64,000 nt of DNA from Dermacentor variabilis (Eukaryota; Arthropoda; Arachnida; Ixodida; Ixodidae). The DNA lies in NCBI RefSeq assembly GCF_050947875.1, contig NC_134568.1, positions 205,306,217 through 205,370,216 of the forward strand, written 5' to 3'. How positions within the stretch are numbered: position 1 is the stretch's first letter; each line of letters begins with the position of its first letter. Shown piece after piece: positions 44,170 through 57,874 of this stretch. The notes under the pieces are model-generated. The model had not been told where the DNA came from. It made no database searches and saw only the letters and a program-made list of their open reading frames with translations. A program made the position numbers and the translations under genes.

Positions 44170-47100
44170 CTATAGGAATACTAAAGGTACATCTGGAGCT
44201 ATAGTGCCGGCGTGTGGCGCAAGTTTAGCTCTTCAGCCAGCGTGGAAATTGTGGGCGGTACATTTATTTGCATAAACTTATCCTTTTCGCTTCGAATGAC
44301 CTTGTGGATTCTGATACCAGCCTTCATACGGTGCTCATCTTTTGCGGCAAATACGCTGTATATCCCAATAATTGGTCGATGCCAATTGCGTGCGTATTGT
44401 ATGTCGGCTCTGTCTGATTTACTTGAGTCGGGACTAGCTACATTAAGATCCTAGTCGATTTGCACTGTTCTCGTCCTTCTTCATGGTTTCTTAAACTGCA
44501 GCATGGCCTTTGTTGCCGTCTTCAGACATTCAGTGTCATGGATAGCAAGGCGGAAACAGAAACAAAGGAAATTAATTATTCTAATATAATGACACCCATC
44601 GACATCTATATTTAGTCGAGTACGATATAGGCTGCATCAAACCTGCTCACTAGAAAACTTCTCGCATTCGGAAAGATGGGAAGGTCGACAACAGTATCTT
44701 TTCAAAACCAGCACAACGTGCTACTATCAACTGCAGACTAAAAAAACGTTGCGTGTGAAGCGCATAGCCCTTAACTTTCCTCCTTTTCTACTGTTGTTGT
44801 CGCACCTTTTCCAAGTCAGGAAATTTCTCATCAGCACTTAACTTTCCCAATTTCTAAGTCGAACTCGGCAGTCAAGGCACCCTCCGTTGCCAAGGTCGGC
44901 AAGCCAATTGATTTCTCGTTCGCCTTCAAAATCCAATCGTCACAGAAATAACGTGCAAAAAAAAGAAAGAAAGAAAAAGAAACGACGCCGTTTAGTATAT
45001 ACGTCATCACTGTGTGAGGGAATTTCGAAATTCCCTCACACACACAGGAAATGCTATCAGAACGAGGCATCGCAAAAAAAAAAGAAATGGTAGGCAATCC
45101 AATCTTTGACTTAGGTGTCTCTTAGTGGCACTCGCACCTCGGCGTTGGTGTTCGTTAACGTAACTTTAGGCGAACGCAACGCACGAACCTAATTCGGGGG
45201 CAACTGTTTTCCATCATTTAGCCGGTTAAATATCATGCCACATTCTTGTGTGTGACGTCATTAGTGGCGTCATTACTTCCGCTTTCTACTTCCGGGTTTC
45301 CAAGAGTTTCGCCAAAGTCGTGCTCACGTGGCGGGTCTCTAAGATCTACGATTTTGGGCTTTGGTGTGCGGTAATTAGTGATTTCTAATTAATTATAATT
45401 ATTCCAGACACCTCAGCGACTGCACTTGTAACTAAACTTATGCTCTGATATCATATCTATAATGAATCCCATTAATTTTGTGCTCTACTATTTTTTTCTA
45501 TTTTTTTCTGACTGATTTTGAATTTCTTCCGCGGTCGCACCAGTAGGTGAACCGGAAGTGCTGCGCAAGAAACAGGAGTGTCACTCGATGCTCGTCCTAC
45601 TAAAAAAGTAACATTCTGTGACAACGAACGCACATGCCCTAGAATTAAAAGCCGCAGTGTATACGTATACCCCATGTGACCATCACACTGCGCAGCTATG
45701 TTGAAGGCTTAGTGGTTACTCCGCAAAGAAGTTTAACGTTTTGGCGACTTTGGCGCTACCAAAAATGCTGCAGTCTGGCGCACATGCCTATATAAGAGCT
45801 AAGTCAACAACTGACCATGCATTGCCAGCAGTTATGAGTACTGCATGCTAATTTCTTCTACCCAGGGCCGTTGTCTACAAGTTGACTAGGAAGCTAGGAA
45901 AAAGTTCGCTTACATAAAAAATATTGTTAAGTAAACAGCGTACGAAGCTTGCAAATGCTAGTAATAACGCGGTCTCCCGTGCTAGTGAACATTCCATGGA
46001 TTCGTGCATGAATAGGGCATATACTGCCACCGTCGCTGCGTACTGTGGGTCGACTGAACTATAACAGGTGGTGCACGTTGTAGGGAAGCCCACGCAAACC
46101 GTACATCAGTCACTTGCCATGGCGCTAAAGTATCAGTCGGCTGTGCTTAGGCAGCGATCCTGGATTTATTTCGAACACCGCAAAAGTGCCCCTGGACAAC
46201 AGGTTGGATTTAGGCAATGTGGCGACCTTTAATACTAGTTACTTTCTGAGCAGACGGTCTTGGAATGCCCGCTTTTGCGCTCCTCACGCCACACGGCGAC
46301 GAAAGCACGGTGAAGTTCAAGTCAACATACTTTCGCGACGACATTTAGGCACCCTGCCATTCATTCCGTGCGCAACGTTAATCAGTTCCCGCGCCTTTGG
46401 TCTGCATTTTTTTCTCTCTCTCTCTTTAATCCTCTTCCCATGTTTAAGGTTGCAGAGCGAATGCATGCATGGTTAACCTAATCACTCTTTTTTGCTTTCT
46501 TTCTCTCTCGCCTCTCTCGCACCACAATCAATATACATAGATTTGACCAGTATAGGGTGGAAAACACCGGAGAAGACAGCGATGGGACAATGAGAGAAGA
46601 AGGAAGTCCTAGGCATGTGTTGATCCTTTCTTCGTGTCTTCTCGTCCTAGCGCTGTTTTACGCCAGAACATCTGACCACTCCCACCAATACAAATTTGAC
46701 CGTTCTTGCAGGTGCGGATATCAATAAGGCTTAATTTTGTGCATGTGCGATTCCATCCGGTGGATGCCTTGAAATCAAAGTATTCCGTACATTTTCTTTA
46801 GGTTTCCTTCTTATTGAAGTTGATTCTTGATGAATAAAATGGTGATTTTTAAATAAATCGGTGCTTTGTGTAATGGAAGTGACATGTTCTCAGTCTTCAT
46901 ACACAAATTCGTCGCGTTAAGCCACGAACATTCAATACTCCTGCGTCGCAAAAGGAACCGGAATATTATTGAACATTCCTTTTTTTCTATACTGGGATGA
47001 CAGCGTAGCAATAAACTATAAGTGACTATAGCCAAAAGGGACAGAACCTTTTAGGCACATGGTAGGCGCTTGCGTTCCTATCGGTATCGTCACAATCACT

Positions 47101-48800
47101 AAAGGACCATTTCCAGGCGTTTAAATTACCCGCTTGTGGGACGTGGTTTGTACAAACTTCTGACCGATGGCGATATGACCCACTTCCCCAAAGAAAAATA
47201 AATTGTGCGAAGTTTCCTCCAAGCCCGAGAAAAACAGCAGGTTAGACCCGAAAAATGAAAGAAAACCTAGAAAACCTAGTAAGGAGGGGGGAGGGGTTTC
47301 AGACTGAGTTACGCGCAAACCTAAAGACAACTACAACGCTTTAAATAAGACGAAATCCCTTCGATTGTGATGAACCCTCGAGAAAGATGTCAACTGGGAT
47401 GTTCAACGCTAATATGGCAGGAGTTTCTTGGCGGTATAGGTTGCTATTTAACGCGTAACCGCTTTTGTGAGCGCCCGTCTCGCCCTATTTTCTTCCCAAT
47501 GTGCCTGTATTACGTGGCAAATAATTTTAACTGATGAATTTGCGCTTTGCCGAAGTGTAAACTTTCCCCTCATATTCAAATTTATTTTGATTTATGAAGA
47601 CTGTCATTCCTCTTCTCCCCTTTTACCCATCATCTTAACCCGCTCTGATTACTAGCTCTGTCTCATAAAGGAATAAAGCTGAAAGTATGACGTTTGAAAC
47701 GGCAGATGAGATCGGGAAGGCATCGCGTGCAGCTATATTGAAATGAAGGCAATGAGAAGAAATTACTTTCATGGGTACTTTCAAAAATTAAAATCGCAAT
47801 GGTGGCACCCGTGCGGAAAAGCCTTTGTATCAAAAAGACACAGTCAACTAATTTATTACGTGTGTGTACGGGCTTTATAAAGAAAGGTCCGCGAACTTTC
47901 CATTCGGCTATAGCACGAGATTCCTGGACTACAAAAACGACGAAGGTTCGCCAAAGAACAGCGCTTCTGCGTCTATCAAACTTGAGCACTCTCCCGGTGT
48001 CATCCATGCTTACAGTCGTAACACCTGTGAATATCGTTAAAAACGAACAAGCGAACACAAAGCACAAAAGTAACTGTAGGCGCTATTGTATCGCCTGTGG
48101 CAGCAGATTAATCTGCATTTCCTGGTTCCTTCCAGGCTTGCCTTGTGAACACACATAACAATTTGGCCTCTCACAACACAGAAAACTCTGTCACGAGGTG
48201 ATAAATTGCTTGTTTCTTTAAAGTACCTCAAACACGCCTATTGGACAGGTTTTACGTGAGGGGTGGGCGAAAATAAATCAAGGTATACATTTCGAGAAAA
48301 AAAAAGAGAACAAAGTTCCTATGCAAAGAAAAGAAGCAAAAAAAAAGCTAAGTTACACCATGTTGTGGCGCTATCGGCGAAAGAACAGGACATAACATTC
48401 TCAGAAATATTTGCCACAGTCCCGAATCGGGGGAGTAAAATAGCCACACGAACAGCGGTGCTAATCATGACTGATAGACGGTCAGAGATATATTGCCTTG
48501 ATTAGTATTGCTTTGCTCGTTGACTCTATCGTAAATGCGTCACTTTTCATATCCTGTTTAGAGGCCTGAATTCACGCACAACAATTCATCCTCTCTCTCA
48601 CGTCATTCAAGTGCTTGCCCCAGCGGCAAGCATTTGAATTTCGTATTCACGTTTACTGCATCCGGGACGGAATCGTATCACCGCAGATGTCTTCTCACGC
48701 TTCATGTACAGCCATTTACGCGCAATGCGTACATGGGCATTACTTCAAGGACTCGAATACAGCGACAGCGGATTCGCCTGCCCTCTGCTGGAACAGAAGC
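44170..48800. other. No recognisable gene
   Basis: No frame carries a known domain. Items seen are a purine-rich stretch (about 44955-44985), a perfect 32-bp palindrome (45011-45042), CT-rich tracts (46413-46427 and 46500-46515), and a weakly self-complementary block at 46555-46680. That block shares CTAGCGCTGTTTT with Penelope-type terminal repeats. Frames at 47663-48158 overlap on opposite strands. Confidence 0.45.
45011..45042. repeat. Perfect 32-bp palindrome
   Basis: Sixteen bases on each side of the centre TTTC|GAAA are exact reverse complements with no spacer (TGTGTGAGGGAATTTC and its complement). Confidence 0.9.
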
Positions 48801-48802
48801 CA

Positions 48803-49175
48803 CATGTTGCGGAATATATATCCGCGTTGACCTTGCACGCTCACTGCTCTGGCACCCGGGCCACGTCCTGCTGAGACCATACGCGGCCAAACGCACGTCG
48901 CGCACACTCGCGAAAATAATGGTGAAGACGATGCACGCGAAATGCGCGCCCCGAGCACGTACTCGTCGGGTGTGTCTTAGCTCCAATGGATGACCAGCGC
49001 CGTCGCGCGATGTATGCGTCTTTCAAGGCACGTCTTCGACGCGCATTAGATCTCGTGTCGGCGCGTGTGTCTTGATGCTGGTCACCTCCCGCGAATCGCG
49101 TTCTCTCCTCGTCCCGCTGCCCGGCCCTTGGCACTTGAAAACCGAAGAATAAAGCCGTACAGCGAACACTACTAG
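48803..49175 (+). repeat. Possible solo LTR relic
   Basis: The interval begins TGTTGCGG, has TATATAT about ten bases in, contains AATAAAGCC at about 49148, and ends near CTAGCCGGCAA. This order resembles an LTR promoter and polyadenylation layout. No target duplication, second copy or internal region was found, so it is tentative. The frames across it on both strands show no domain. Confidence 0.25.
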
Positions 49176-49644
49176 CCGGCAATTAACTACTTGGTCATGG
49201 TCTGTTGTAGTCAGTCGCCGAAGTTAATGAAATCAAATGCGCGAAAACGCTTGCTTGCGTCGGATTGTATAGAAAAGCTTCAAAGAAGCACTGCATTAAG
49301 CTATTTTGGGGGATTTAACGTCCCGAAAGTGCCCAGTGGGCTATTAGGCACGCAGTAGTGCAGTGCTCCGGAAAAAGTTTGACCGACTGGGGCCCTTGAA
49401 CTTGCATCTAAATAGAAATGCATATGTATTTTTCTCTTTTTTTTTGCATTACGCCACCATCGAAATGCAGACACCAGGACCGGGTACGGGTCCGAAGTAC
49501 CGTACTGCATGTTAAGATATACGCAATCTTGAGAGTCTTTGGATGATACATGTACAGGCGCACTTACAGCTCAATTTTGTTAAGGAAGCTGCGACGTACA
49601 TGCGCTAAATTAAGGTGCTCATATCGGACAATTCAACACGTATT

Positions 49645-49725
49645 TAACTGACACACACACACACACGCAAACGAACACGCACGCACACGCACGCGCACAC
49701 GCTCACCCACACGTACACGACTGAC
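49645..49725. repeat. CA-rich degenerate microsatellite
   Basis: (CA)n passes into interrupted CACG units up to about 49720. Confidence 0.85.
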
Positions 49726-49779
49726 ACTTCACTCGCACAGGCAGCCAACGTCTCTGAACAGACTGCCTCTGCAAGTCAA

Positions 49780-50060
49780 GTAGGAGAGAAGAAAAGGAGA
49801 TGGAGAGAGGAAGGGAGGTTCACCAGAGATGATTCTGACTGGCTACTCTGTGCGGTGGCGAGGAACTATTTCACACAAGAAGAAACGATAGAGGCAAGCA
49901 GTAGAAGGAGCGTTAAGCGCCCGGCGAAAATAGCGACGTTTTAGATAATACTAAGAACCTGTCACACAGGCCCCGAGATCTCAGGAAGCGAGTTCCACAG
50001 AAATCTGTTGTGACGACTGCATCAGAACGCAGAAATTTGTGTTCTTATACTAAGTGACTC
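49780..50060 (-). mobile_element. I-type LINE 3' UTR fragment
   Basis: The sequence starts GAGAGAAGAAAAGGAGATGG and continues with GGGAGGTTCACCAGAG and a GGCTACTCTG block. It matches in order the 3' ends of the antisense LINEs at 38813 and 54669. It contains only 3' UTR, so it is a very short 5'-truncated insertion in minus orientation. Confidence 0.6.
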
Positions 50061-51480
50061 CCGAGTCTGTAGAGCCCAGCGCACAAGCTGTCTCCGGGCG
50101 TTATTGGGCACGAGGACACACCGTGGCGCCTTTTACCGTCAGCGTCCGAGTAACGTGTAAAGTTGTATCACAAGGGGACTGTCTGCTTCGGCGGCGCCAG
50201 GCGCTACAATTTCCATCATATTGGCTCACAGTTTTGACCGGTTGTAGCAATTATTTTTACGCGAGAAAGCTTTCTCTCTTTTTTCTTATTTTTTTAGTTG
50301 ACCAACTTGTATGCTACATGAGAAAATTGTGCGTTTTTCCGTGCCCTTTTGTTGAACTTTGCTAGGTATTAGATACTGACTGCACGGCCACTGCTCTGTG
50401 AAAATGGACTGACGCACTATAGCTCCTACGGGAGCTGATGAGCCATTCGGTGGCTCTATTTTAAAGCAAGCATATATCAGAACAAAATCACAGAATTTGG
50501 ACTAGCGTGAGGGAATCATTTGATATATGAAATTAATCTCGCAAGTGTAAAGTGCAGCCAGTATTGTGCGCGGTATCGCAACGTATCGAGTTTCAGCGTT
50601 TAGCTGGCTTAAACACGAAAGAGGATCCTTCCGACGAGGTTCAAGAATTCATTTCTGGTATGGTTTTTAGCTGAAAACATGACAACACCTCGGTTAAACC
50701 TTATGTTCAGTAAGGACATCCTAACTTGCCCGTGTACTGTTACGTGCTATTTATATCTGCATGCATAACTGTGTAAGCTAGGCATCTAGCGTAACCTTTA
50801 CTTAAACTTTAGCCACGAAGGCATTAGTCCTAAAATTGTTCAGCAAACTTTGATCAGTTCTGGGTATATGGTGCAAAGTTCTGTTAGCCCTTGAGATGAG
50901 GGTCTAATTTTGGTCTAGCGAATAGGGAGCGGAAGGCGGATGCTAATTATGTTTTGTTCGTGTTCCTCATCACTCGCTGACAGAGAGGAGAAACCAACAT
51001 TTAGTTTCTTTTTACTTTTCGTACAGCAAACATCACTATAAATATAATATATAACAAAACTGTGGTCATATATCTGCATTATGCCGTAGAAATGGCCTAA
51101 TTTTAAGCGACGTTGATACTGCGACATCGTGAGAAATCCTCATTCAACTTCCCCTTAAAAAACAAGAGAAGACATCATAAAGACTTGTTCTTCGCTCATA
51201 ACGGCAGACATCATTGCGAACATCGCAGGAGCATAAAGATACGTTAAAATGCGACTCCTAAACAGCGCCATAAGACGGCTCACTGCAACCCGTGCGAGTG
51301 CTGCCGGAGTCGGCGCTACTGTCGAAAAACGACAGCAGCGTCAGCGCTTCCCGTGGTGACGCTCGCGCCAAATAACACGAAAGCACGGGAAAAAAATGTC
51401 CGAAGACTTTATCACAGCCGCAACAGTCGTACCCTGACCCTGCCGACCATCCCTGTAAAACTAAATCTACTTAACAAGCT
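50061..51480. other. No recognisable gene
   Basis: AT-rich and without conserved frames or inverted repeats. The 103-codon frame at 50054 has a hydrophobic middle but no recognisable identity. Confidence 0.45.
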
Positions 51481-53060
51481 TATTTTATGTCCTCTGCAAG
51501 ACGAAGGTCTCTCTCAGGTCGCTGTCTTGTGCTAGCTGTCTTGCCAGCTGCGTTTCGCCATAAGATAGGGATAAGCTGTGTTGCGCCAGCTAACCCCCAC
51601 GTTATGCCTGCAAATTTCCAAATTTCTTCGCGCCACTTAATTCTCTGCCGTCCTCGACTGCGATTCCCTTCCCTTGGCACCCAGTGCCTACAGTAATTTT
51701 AACAGACCACCCCTTATCGGGTCTGATTTGCACAACTCCAATTCTTAGCCGTAATCTCAAATGGAACGTTTTTCACCTTTTCCCGTCGCTTTTTCCTTGG
51801 ATATATCTTTTCGAAGCCGTTCTGACTCCATCCCTAACTACCCATGTAATTTCCATTTATTCTTTGCAACTACGTGTAATTGTGCTTGACGTGGCGGTTC
51901 TGGGTGCTGTAAAATTAATTATATAATTACTGCGTTTCTTTTACGGTAGCATTGAAATGACTGATATCATCAGATAAAGTTGCCCTCCTTATTTTTGATT
52001 TCATACACATTGTTCCTGCAAATTCTAAATCTCTTTCTTGCTGGTTTCAGGCTTCTCCCGTTCTTTACTGCTTCCTCAATCTTTCAAACAGTTACCATTG
52101 CAAAGGTCACTTATATAAATTCTTCTTTTGATCAATTTTCACAGTTCAGCCAGTTAGACTTGATCTCATGGGTTGGACACTTTCATGTCCTCTGGTATTT
52201 TTTATAAGGCCCTTTATTGTTTAGGGAAGCTTGCCTATTTCCTGTCTCGGTGCCTCACCTCCGACTTCAACTGTAACCTCTAAAACTATTTTCGTTAACG
52301 CGCCACTTATAACCTCTTATGGTATCTTCCTCCTATCCTAAAGCATCATATTTGTTCGCGAGCGGTAGTCTGAATTCCACAACTTGCTAGAGACTGCTAC
52401 TAACTAGGTTAGCTTGTTACACCCCTTCCCCCTCCGATAGTTCCCCCCTTTCTGTCTTTAAATGGAAAACAGTCCTGTACCTGACTAACCTATCAATGCT
52501 GCGGATTACCCTGCCGAATAATTCTGCATCCTGCACAATGCTGGGGTGGACACGTAGAGGGAAATCTACTTTATTTCTTGTTTCTCCTAGCTTGGGTTCT
52601 TCCCAGTGTACTTCTTACTGCTGTGCTTCCGGAAGTATTCATTATTGGGAGTGTGATTGCTTCTGACTAATACTAAAAACATATCCTCCTGAGTTGATGT
52701 CATAGTTGCCATTTTTCCCCAGGCTTTCGAATTAAATCGCCTATATACGACTACAGTATACTGAGTTATCCTCTTTCTCGTGCTCGTTCAACGTCTTCAT
52801 TGAACTGTTCTACTTCATCATCATCATGACTGGACGCTAGAACATACGCTCGTACTACGTTTTATTTACATTATCTATTATATGGCTTCACAACGATGAG
52901 TGTTACTTTCTAAGACTGAAAAATCCGCCAATTTTTCCTGTGGTGTCCCTGTGTATTAGAAATCCTACCACGTATTTTCTGCTATATCGAATGTCCCTAT
53001 TAGCAGAGGACGTGCTAATTTGTCAGTACTGTATGTGCCTCACCAGCTCTCCTAGCCTCG
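51481..53060 (-). mobile_element. RTE relic: 3' end and endonuclease region
   Basis: The left part (51481-51760) matches the 3' coding end of the RTEs near 2700-3000. On the minus strand it reads PREGNRSRGRQRIKWREEIWKFAG. The right part (about 52440-53060) on the minus strand recalls the RTE endonuclease and linker: a degraded VVVYRRFNSKAWG segment in the place of the DFN-K-G motif, EYFRKHSSKKYTGK, and AELFGRVIRSIDRLVRY. RT between them is not recognisable, so an internal deletion or heavy decay is likely. Assignment of the right part is weaker. Confidence 0.55.
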
Positions 53061-53680
53061 CTAATCCCATTATTATTAGACATGAAAACACATACACAAA
53101 CAGAGGGAAATAGGCAAGAAGCAAGCTGGAAACGGCCACAAAGCCTGCCACAAAACTTGCACAAAGCCTGCCTAGTCTTTAGGAAGGAGGGGATATAAAA
53201 GGAAGTTGAAGACAAGAAGGAAGAGAAGAAGAAAGAGAAGAAGAAACAAAAGCAAGATGATTGGCCACAAAGACGAAAGTAAAGCGTGAACATACATATG
53301 CAGAAACAGAAAAGAAAAAAAAAAAGCTCGCAACGACATCCAAGGTAACACATATTATCTCAAAAAGCCCTGCTAAGCTAGCGTCACTCTATATCATATA
53401 GTTCGAGTGTGTTGAACGTTGTCATGTTCATTTTCCAGTTTCTGACACGCATAAAAATCAGCGGACTATAGCTATTTCTCCGGCTCTGAACTTATTTAGT
53501 GCAACAGTAGCGGATACCGCCACCTTTTTAAGAACTTCTTTGCGATGTGCACATCGTCATCTTCGTCCGCTACAGTATTGCACGCTGCGGCCTTCGAAAT
53601 AAACACACGGACTCAGCCGCTGTCAGGTAATGCGTGGATGGCAAAACCACGCACAAGTTGCCAAGTTATACCGCTGTGTG
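53061..53680. other. No recognisable gene
   Basis: Contains a direct echo of ACAAAGCCTGCC near 53134-53172 and a purine-rich A/G tract at 53205-53330. No protein motif. Confidence 0.5.
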
Positions 53681-53684
53681 ATTG

Positions 53685-53765
53685 CGCAGTGATTAGCACG
53701 TCCGCCTCCAACGCGCACGTGGCCACACGAGCACGAGTTCGATCTCCGGTGGTGGTAGAAAACTT
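53685..53765 (+). repeat. tRNA-derived SINE-like piece
   Basis: CAGTGATTAGCACGTCCGCCTC resembles a Pol III A box and GAGTTCGATCTCCGGTGG a B box, spaced about 40 bases apart. The head is diverged and no body or tail is recognised. Confidence 0.45.
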
Positions 53766-54666
53766 GAGTACATAAGCAGCGTGAAGCTCAGGATGTGGAG
53801 GTCGCCCGTCCGCTACGAAATGCGTTACAGAAATGGCGGACGCAGTAAACCAAGTTTCGAGATTTTAACTTCTGTTGCGTTAATTCTAACTTCTAATGCG
53901 ACGCCCAACCACATGAGGAACGTGTTTTGTTTGCATTGAGGTAGCTTTGGCACAAGACTCAGCTGCAAGCCAGGGAATGGGGAATGTGAACTAGAGTCAT
54001 GGGAAAAGACTAAATGATTGTGAACGAAAGCGTTCGTGTTCTATAGGGTTCATGTTAACGTACCTTCCAGCGAGCCCATAGCCTACGCTCCCGTTCGCGA
54101 AAGTAGATTCGAAATGCACAGGCCACCTTTATGACAGACGTCGAGGTGCCCCGGCAGCCACTGCAAGATAACATCACACCATTTATCTCCGAGGACGATT
54201 TAAATTGTTCGAATGTCAGAGTCCTGCTGTTCCTTGTATCCGTATGACATTGCAGTTAGCACGTTTTCGAGAAGTGCTTTTGGGACCCACTCCGAATCCA
54301 TGAAGCCGGTGATCCACCGAGAAAAAAATTATACAATATGCGGAGATGATAAAAGTGTCTTCGAAGTTGTCGCATTGCAGACACGCCCTAAAATTCCTGA
54401 AAGTCTTCTTAAATCTGATGTAGTGACGAGAGAGTAACGCTGGCACAGTGTTAGCCATTTGTTTGATTTGAACTTTCCTAATGCCAAAAATTAGCGTGGT
54501 TTTCTTCTACAGCACGGCTCAACATCGAATCATTGTGTACGGACCACTGGAGGAGATTTATCGCTTTCTTTAGGATAATGCTCACTTAATCAATGAAAGA
54601 TACCGCTCCATCAGACACAAGCGTAAGCAACGCCCCAGATGTCATGTTATGGAAAGCCTGATTGAC
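53766..54666. other. No recognisable gene
   Basis: Frames at 54213-54458 occur on both strands with no motif. Confidence 0.5.
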
Positions 54667-56090
54667 AAGAGAGAGAGAAAGAGAAATAGAAAAGAGGAAA
54701 GGCAGGGAGGTTAACCAGACGCAAGTCCGGTTTACTACCCCGCACTGGGGGAAGGGATATAGAGATGAAAAGAGAGAGAGGAGGGAGAGAGTGGTTTCGC
54801 GCACATTTGAAGGTTCACACAGAGTCTACACTCGGTCGCGAACACCTGTCGACTTGAGGTACTGCAACTACGCTTTCGCGGCTTTCTGTGCCATAGACGC
54901 GTACGGCCTTGGTCCAGGGACCTTCATTTCCGAAAACTATCTAGAGTTCAGCCGATTCAATGCTGTCCTGAGAGCTTCGCGCTCGAAGTCGTACTGGGAA
55001 CAGAGACATAGGATGTGTTCAATCGTTTATATAGTTCCACAAAAGTCGCACTTGGGCATATCCCCCATTCCAATGCGGAGCGAGTAGACCTTCGTAAATG
55101 CTACCCCGAGCCAGAGGCGGCACAATACTGTCGTCTCAGAGCGGGATACTTTTGATGGCACTTGCAGCTTTATGGATGGATGAAGTCTATGAAGATGAGA
55201 TTACGGGAGGTTGGGAGAGGACCAGTATTTGTGTGTCACGATAGCCACGATATGAAGCTTTCTTGCAGCGTGGGTTCTGGATAAGGATACTGGAACTGGT
55301 ATTTGGTAGGAGGTATTAGACAGCAGCAAGCTCTGCCGCCGTTGATGTTCTCATGTATGACAGTATGAATTTGATTGCAGTTTTCGTAGCCGGAATTACA
55401 ACGGCACCTGAAGACCTGGTAGATAAGACCGTCCCATAGGTATAGATGTGTATTCGGTCCCCGTATGTCTCAATGATTAATAGCAGCGTCATCTGTGTCA
55501 AAGCTATTTTTTGTTTATTTGGCTTTTTTCTTTGCACCCGGAATACTTAGGCGCACCTGAGGCTGTTGGAGACACCACAAGGGGAATCAATGCCTTGCTG
55601 CTGGTGGGTATTCTAATGGAAGACAATCTGTATGGGTGATGATAACTTCAGAAAACGCTGCACGAGGCCTCTGCGATGGCAAAAACGCCAAGTGATGGTC
55701 GGGGGCGCGGGAAAGATGACGGATATGCGTCCTGATACAATACACAGCAACGTATGTTTGGATGGGTGATCTTTGGAGAGCACGATTGTTGCAGGTGTTG
55801 ACGCGCAGCGAGGAAGTCCTAAACACGTGCACAATGCTTGGCCATGTAAGCTGCACGAACATGAGCGAACATTTGACTTGCGCGTACTGGACAACACTGG
55901 AAAGCTGTAGCGTAAAGTTTCTAGTAATAAACCTCTGTACAACTGAAGCGTAGAGCGTAAAGATGTGCCTCATGTTTTTCTGCACACGAATATCAGTACC
56001 TAAGCAATCGTCGACAGTCCTTTATTCAGGTACGTGCAATGAGGGCTCCAAGAAAGATTTCGGTGAATTATTAGACCTGGTTTCTGATAG
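54667..56090 (-). mobile_element. I-type LINE, 5'-truncated and decayed
   Basis: The 3' end is a (GA)n tract followed by GGCAGGGAGGTTAACCAGA, nearly identical to the end of the LINE at 38813. Coding similarity runs from RNase H (about 55320-55540) through the RT thumb to about 56070. The 5' break is inside RT. It lies in the same orientation as the other GA-ended copies. Multiple frameshifts. Confidence 0.75.
55316..56070 (-). pseudogene. RT thumb and RNase H start
   Basis: On the minus strand: YSFPVLSS, then CTCLGLPRCASTPATI, a RISVI--APPTITWRF region and a PRAAFSEVI motif (55587-55985). RNase H begins at 55537-55316 with ETYGDRIHIYTYGTV, in which tyrosine replaces the first catalytic aspartate, and continues to TAAELAAV. 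The domain stops there. Confidence 0.65.
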
Positions 56091-57684
56091 GCCTAAACAA
56101 AGATAATAGGTGCCAAGTTGCACGAAAGTTTCGACACTTCATCGATAAACAATGGCCCACTTCATGGTAATCTGCGTATTTACTACCATATACATCTCCC
56201 TTTAACATACCTTCGTTATCCAAACGGCTTCCACACATACGGCTTATATTTTGTATACTGCGGTGAGTACCCTTCTGTGGGAAGCACACACAACGGAAAT
56301 GTGGCTGTGAAACCACCAAGCCAGCAGTTGTCACTCTCGCCAGTGCCATAGGCGTATTTACCGGAAGGCGTGTTTCGATTTACGCCCAAGCACAGTGCTC
56401 TACTGCTGCGCCGCCATGCGTCGCCCGCACGTACCACGTTCCTAGGTACTTTGTCGTCGAAGCGCCACGGCACACGCCCTAGATCCTTCTAGGTATTTGG
56501 TTTTACGTGCCTGGCTGTGCCTGGGAGCGCAGTCTGCTCGGCCCAACCCACATTCGCAGAGTTTAGGCGGTGTAGGTAAGTTTCAATTTTAAATGCGTAA
56601 GCATTTTCACGCTTACCCAACGAGAAACCCGTCTCTCCGTTCGACCCTCAATAAAGCAACCGGTTTCGAGATGGCGCCCGCAGCAACGAGCATTATTTGC
56701 CTTGCGCTGCCTCTCGCTTCAACGCCAACGAAGCGGTGACAACACAGCGCTGAGGGTGCTCTCAGCACACGCCTCATTCTGCCACTTTCGAAGATCGCTT
56801 TCAAGTTACGGGCGTGCGCGTCTCTTCAACGCTAAGTAAACGGCGACAACACGGCGCGCGAAGCTACGAGCAGTCGGCACTCTTTGTGGGCATTTATCAC
56901 CCCACTGTGAAAAGTTGGCGACAAAAAATATCATTTGCCCCCCTCCCCTTCCCCACTTTTGAAAACGGACACTTTCGACAGCACACTGGAAAGGCCACCA
57001 AAACTACAGCTGCAGCAAAATTTTCTTTTTAATAGAGGGGCCACGTAAGTAATGCTTCTCTTTACTACGTATCCCCCGCTTGGGCAGCGAGGATTGTCTT
57101 TTATGTCTGCTCAGGACAGCGCACTACGCGTGGGATTCGCCATACACGCTCGCGTTGCGGAGAACGGCTAACGCTGGGCAGTTAGCGCTCTGACAAACAT
57201 CAGCTTGCGCTACTTGCATCATGCCCAATTTTTTGGGACCGCCATTTCCGCATTTGACAACACAATCAGCTTGCTATATTTAACCTGCGGGCGAAAAGGA
57301 GGCCCAGATAAAGTATTATAATCAGCCGCGCCCGACGACTTGTGTGCCTTACGACATGAAATCGTTGGATTATCGCATGTTTACAGATAGCCTACATCGC
57401 GTTGCAGCCTCAGTAGCTTATACCTGTAAGAGGTTTGATTAGATTTTTGATGGTGATAACTGGTCGAATTTCATTGCGTGATCACGACTTATCGTAGATA
57501 TGCTTGTGAGAAATGGCCTTGGTCGAACGTGCAGAGCCAGTTCAATACCAATAGAAGACTGACTTGAATTTTTCCTAAAGGCATATGTCACTTCAGACTT
57601 TGTCGATTTCATTTTCAGGTTGTTTCTACATAAGAGCTACACTATTTTTTGTTTCCCGTCAGGGGCAGGAATAGCAGATATTTC
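56091..57684. other. No recognisable gene
   Basis: A block at 56590-56610 contains AAATGCGTAAGCATTT, a short palindrome like the ends of element family A. CT-rich and C-rich tracts lie near 56935-56955. No coding motif. Confidence 0.45.
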
Positions 57685-57688
57685 ATAT

Positions 57689-57840
57689 TGTTACGAGGAG
57701 TTGCGGAGGAATGGTTTTATTTACAGGAGAATTGGACGATGATGGTAGCGTGATCGTAACGCAGCCCGGCCTCTCAAACTCCTCGTCCTCTTCGTCTTGT
57801 CTTCCTTCTCTTCTTGTCCGTGCCTTTCGTATCTGTTACA
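57689..57840 (-). repeat. Complete 152-bp Ty3 LTR
   Basis: In element sense it starts TGTAACAGATACG and ends CTCCTCGTAACA, with AATAAA about 40 bases before its end (complement of 57708-57713). A purine run GCGGGGAAA directly precedes it in element sense, in the place of the polypurine tract. Confidence 0.85.
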
Positions 57841-57874
57841 TTTCCCCGCAAGCAGACGAAGCCCGTGGGGCGAG

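Noticed and set aside
46555..46680. Second Penelope-type hairpin
   Set aside because: Only partial self-complementarity; shared words are too short to call an element.
50054..50365. Small membrane protein
   Set aside because: A hydrophobic stretch exists but there is no start context, homology or transcript signal to support it.
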